This document shows, piece after piece, positions 37,215-39,527 of a DNA stretch of 39,527 nucleotides (within the stretch, counting starts at the first letter, position 1; every line of letters begins with the position of its first letter). The position numbers and the translations under genes were made by a program. The stretch is from the IMG/VR virus record IMGVR_UViG_3300049048_000049, positions 1-39,527 of that record; one strand, 5' to 3'. The DNA comes from a virus. The notes under the pieces were generated by a model. It searched no databases. It was not told the DNA's origin and was given only the letters and a program-made list of their open reading frames with translations.

Positions 37215-38422
37215 TGTTCGGCAGCGTTTGCAGCGGCATCGAGGCGGCTAGCGTGGCATGGCACCCGCTCGGGTGGAAAGCCGCCTGGCTCGCCGAGATC
37301 GAGCCCTTCCCGTGCGCCGTGCTGGCGCACCACTACCCCACCGTTCCCAACCTGGGCGACATGACCACCATCGCCCGCCGGGTGCTGACCGGCGAGGTCG
37401 AGGCCCCGGATGTCCTGACCGGCGGCACGCCCTGCCAGGCGTTCTCGGTCGCCGGCCTGCGCGAATCCCTGGCCGACGAGCGCGGCAACCTGACCCTGAA
37501 ATTCGTGGAGCTTGCAGATGCAATTGACCATGTTCGAGGCCGAGCTGGAAAGCCCGCTTCCGTCGTCGTCTGGGAAAACGTCCCCGGCGTTCTCAGCACG
37601 AAGGACAACGCCTTCGGGTGCTTTCTGGCTGGGCTTGCCGGAGAGGATGACGCGCTGGAACCGCCAGGGGGCCGGTGGTCGGACAGTGGTTGTGTGTATG
37701 GCCCCCAGCGAGCAGTCGCGTGGAGGACCTTGGACGCCCAATACTTCGGGCTGGCCCAACGACGCCGCCGTGTGTTCGTTGTCGCAAGTGCTCGAGCAGG
37801 GTTCGATCCCGCCCAGGTACTTTTTGAGTGGCAAGGCGTGCGCCGGGATTCTGCGCCGAGCCGACAAGCGGGGGAAGGAACTGCCGCCGCAACTGCACCA
37901 AGCCTTACGGCAAGTGGCCGAGGTGTCGAGCGAAGCGGAGAGTCCCGAGGACAGGATCCAGTCGTAGCGGTCCATGCGCCGGAGATCGCGCGTTGCGTCG
38001 CAACGCGCGAGGGTTCATCGCAGGACTGGGAAACGACCACGATGGTGGCCCACAGCCTGCGCGGCGAGGGCTTCGACGCCAGCGAAGACGGCACGGGGCG
38101 TGGCACGCCGCTGGTGCCGGTTGCGGTGTCACTGCGCGGCCGGGAAGGCGGCGGCACCGCTGAGCTAGGCGACGAGGTGCAGAACGCGCTGCGCGCAAGC
38201 GGCGGCGGCGGGGACAAGGCTCACATTTTGGCGGCAATGCAGGTTCGCCGGCTCACACCCACTGAGTGCGCGCGCCTGCAGGGTTTCCCCGACGACTACC
38301 TCGACATCGACTACCGCGGCAAGCCCGCAGCCGATGGCCCGAAATACAAGGCGCTCGGCAACAGCTGGGCCGTGCCGGTCGCCCGCTGGGTGGGCCGCCG
38401 AATTCAGCAGGAGATTGCATGA
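37211..38422 (+). CDS. DNA cytosine-5 methyltransferase
   Basis: A 403-residue C5-methyltransferase: motif I FGSVCSGIEAASVA (3-16), motif IV GGTPCQAFS with catalytic Cys75, motif VI WENVPG (121-126), motif VIII QRRRRVF (183-189), a target-recognition region (about 200-340), then RRLTPTECARLQGFPDDY and the motif X KALGNSWAVPVARWVG. No partner endonuclease is adjacent, so it is probably an orphan enzyme protecting phage DNA from host restriction. Its target cannot be read. A second gene is nested in another frame at 37518-37967. Confidence 0.95.
   Translation: MMFGSVCSGIEAASVAWHPLGWKAAWLAEIEPFPCAVLAHHYPTVPNLGDMTTIARRVLTGEVEAPDVLTGGTPCQAFSVAGLRESLADERGNLTLKFVELADAIDHVRGRAGKPASVVVWENVPGVLSTKDNAFGCFLAGLAGEDDALEPPGGRWSDSGCVYGPQRAVAWRTLDAQYFGLAQRRRRVFVVASARAGFDPAQVLFEWQGVRRDSAPSRQAGEGTAAATAPSLTASGRGVERSGESRGQDPVVAVHAPEIARCVATREGSSQDWETTTMVAHSLRGEGFDASEDGTGRGTPLVPVAVSLRGREGGGTAELGDEVQNALRASGGGGDKAHILAAMQVRRLTPTECARLQGFPDDYLDIDYRGKPAADGPKYKALGNSWAVPVARWVGRRIQQEIA
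37518..37967 (+). CDS. Gene nested inside the methyltransferase (+1 frame)
   Basis: A 149-residue protein read entirely within the methyltransferase gene. It starts at an ATG with GGAG (37507-37510) seven bases upstream and stops at 37967. The sequence does not look like a random shadow: QLTMFEAELESPLPSSSGKTS, WTPNTSGWPNDAAVCSLSQVLE and especially IPPRYFLSGKACAGILRRADKRGKELPPQLHQAL match, as I remember them, uncharacterised proteins encoded beside or within phage cytosine methyltransferases. Function unknown. It covers methyltransferase residues from about 103 to 252, between motifs IV and the target-recognition region. Confidence 0.6.
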   Translation: MQLTMFEAELESPLPSSSGKTSPAFSARRTTPSGAFWLGLPERMTRWNRQGAGGRTVVVCMAPSEQSRGGPWTPNTSGWPNDAAVCSLSQVLEQGSIPPRYFLSGKACAGILRRADKRGKELPPQLHQALRQVAEVSSEAESPEDRIQS

Positions 38423-38724
38423 ATCTCAACCATACCCATGGAGGCCGCATGACGCACCGCCACGAAGTCACTACGACTCCCCCGCCGACCCATGTAGTTC
38501 CTGTAGCCGGAGACAGGGAGCGGGATGAACGAGCGAAGGGGCCTGACATGCACGGCACCTATGCCCGCTCTCTCCCTCCAGTAGATCGACAGCCGCTGAG
38601 TGATGAACAGATCGACGCGATCTTCGCAGCCAGCCACAACGTCAAAGATACACCGTGGCTCAACTGGCGCACCTTCGCCCGAGCCATTGAACGCGCCCTT
38701 GCTGGGGATGGGAGGAAAGATTGA
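38419..38724 (+). CDS. Small accessory protein, unknown function
   Basis: A 101-residue protein with a disordered N-terminal half and a C-terminal helical part QPLSDEQIDAIFAASHNVKDTPWLNWRTFARAIERALAG, a pattern (SDEQI...W..FARAIE.A) that I recall in many phage accessory proteins of unknown role. The ATG overlaps the methyltransferase stop and has AGGAG six bases upstream. Confidence 0.68.
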   Translation: MNLNHTHGGRMTHRHEVTTTPPPTHVVPVAGDRERDERAKGPDMHGTYARSLPPVDRQPLSDEQIDAIFAASHNVKDTPWLNWRTFARAIERALAGDGRKD

Positions 38725-38954
38725 GCGCTGAAGTCTTCCTCAACGACGAGCAGCTGGCCCAACTCACCGGCCGCCGCTTCAAGAGCTTGCAGATTGCCTG
38801 GCTCAAGGAAGCCGGCATACCATTCCGGGTCAACGCCACCGGCCACCCGGTGGTGACGCGTGCGGCTGTCGAAGGCCGCCAGGAACAGCACCAGCCTGCG
38901 CCGTCGCACAAGCCGCAGGGCTGGCAACCGCGAGTGATTGCCGGGAGAACCTGA
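38721..38954 (+). CDS. DUF4224 protein, candidate excisionase
   Basis: A 77-residue protein: FLNDEQLAQLTGRRFKSLQIAWLKEAGIPFRVNATGHPVVTRAAVE (6-51) is the DUF4224 domain, a small winged-helix-like unit usually encoded just upstream of phage integrases. The TTG start overlaps the preceding stop, and int begins three bases later. By size and place it may be the recombination directionality factor; activity is not shown for this family as far as I know. Confidence 0.78.
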   Translation: MSAEVFLNDEQLAQLTGRRFKSLQIAWLKEAGIPFRVNATGHPVVTRAAVEGRQEQHQPAPSHKPQGWQPRVIAGRT

Positions 38955-38956
38955 CC

Positions 38957-39527
38957 ATGGGGCGCAAGCCGAGCCGCTGGGCCAACCTGCCGAAGGGCAT
39001 GCGCGCACGCCCGCGCGGACAGAAGGTGCACTACTACCTGGACACCGGCGAGAAGCCGCGGCGCGAGATACCGCTCGGCAGCGACTACGTGCAGGCCGTG
39101 GCCAAGTGGGCAGAACTGACCAGCCGCCCAGCGCCGCCAGCGCCAGATGCGCCCATCACGTTCGTCGACGTGCTCGATGGCCGCGGGGTGTGCGACGGCT
39201 ACCGCAAGGACGTGCTGCCCACCAAGGCGCCGCGCACCCAGCAGGACAACGAGAAGGAACTGGATTGGCTGCTCAAGTTCTTCGGCGACCCGCCGGCCCC
39301 GCTGGACAGCATCGAGCCGGCCCACATCAAGCAGTACCTGCGCTGGCGCGTGAAGGCCGCCAAGGCTGCAGCCGACGCCAAGAACGAGGAGCGCCGCAGG
39401 AGCGGCCGCGACGAGGTGCCGGTGCCGGCGAACCTGGGGCATGTGCGCGCCAACCGCGAGGCCGCCCTGTTCTCGCACGTCTGGAACTATGCCCGCGAGG
39501 AAGGGCTCACGCGGCTGCCGAATCCCT
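38957..39527 (+). CDS. int: Tyrosine integrase, N-terminal part (continues at 147-742)
   Basis: The first 190 codons of the integrase. Residues 1-60 form the basic arm-binding part (GRKPSRWANLPKGMRARPRGQKVHYYLDTGEKPRREIPLG) and about 75-180 the core-binding domain (RTQQDNEKELDWLLKFFGDPP; HIKQYLRWRVKAAKAAADAKNEERR). The frame is open to the window end and runs on, through the 126-base overlap, into 147-742 to give 388 residues. Start ATG 38957 is two bases after the DUF4224 stop. Confidence 0.93.
   Translation, partial: MGRKPSRWANLPKGMRARPRGQKVHYYLDTGEKPRREIPLGSDYVQAVAKWAELTSRPAPPAPDAPITFVDVLDGRGVCDGYRKDVLPTKAPRTQQDNEKELDWLLKFFGDPPAPLDSIEPAHIKQYLRWRVKAAKAAADAKNEERRRSGRDEVPVPANLGHVRANREAALFSHVWNYAREEGLTRLPNP
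39402..39527. repeat. Terminal overlap, right copy
   Basis: Identical to 21-146. Immediately before it, 39382-39401 align with 1-20 at 15 of 20 bases; every difference falls on an A of this copy. Confidence 0.9.

Noticed and set aside
1-39527. Diversity-generating retroelement
   Set aside because: No reverse transcriptase or separate template repeat found; kept only as one possible reading of the end differences.

Overview
This window is essentially one complete temperate tailed phage, most simply read as a circular genome of about 39.38 kb. The last 126 bases (39402-39527) repeat positions 21-146 exactly. Across that overlap the integrase gene closes into one intact 388-codon frame (38957-39527 joined to 147-742). 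High G+C, many GTG and TTG starts, an attP built on the 3' half of a tRNA-Lys(CUU) gene, and the protein families all point to a phage of a high-G+C beta- or gammaproteobacterium (Burkholderiales, Xanthomonadales or Pseudomonadales). The exact host cannot be read from the window. No rRNA, CRISPR array, insertion sequence or host gene is seen.

The control layout is a mirror image of lambda. Around 29.58-29.65 kb the divergent genes cro (leftward) and cI (rightward) share an operator region with three 18-bp sites at 23- and 24-bp spacing. A second operator cluster with an identical promoter (TTGCGC, 17-bp spacer, TAAAGT) lies at 30.97-31.01 kb, behind cI, two secreted-protein genes and a terminator. 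The right promoter drives everything leftward: cro, a CII-position regulator, replication genes (DUF1376 protein, DnaB), a nin-like block (DUF559 nuclease, RusA-like protein, NinB, two HNH/zinc-type proteins, a small HTH protein), then the virion and lysis genes down to 992. The left promoter drives a rightward chain of small, mostly stop/start-overlapping genes: unknowns, ERF annealing protein, SSB, Gp157 protein, modular accessory proteins, a cytosine methyltransferase with a second gene nested inside it, a DUF4224 protein in the excisionase position, and the integrase, which ends beside attP.

The virion module is T7-like (podovirus) although no phage RNA or DNA polymerase gene is visible. 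In leftward order it holds portal, receptor-type SGNH hydrolase, scaffold, capsid, a probable decoration protein, tail tubular proteins A and B, a GNAT protein, three internal (ejected) proteins, terminase small and large subunits, a T7-fibre/beta-helix tailspike, holin, transglycosylase-type endolysin and Rz/Rz1. Intrinsic terminators lie on both sides of the capsid cassette. A 16-bp palindromic motif occurs three times, ahead of the portal block, the capsid and the tailspike, which are places where T7 has late promoters.

The points most worth following are this late motif, the dual-coding methyltransferase gene, the lambda-style operator system with probably leaderless cI and cro mRNAs, the secreted HNH nuclease made in the lysogen, and five adenine-only, all amino-acid-changing differences between the two copies of the integrase at the window ends.
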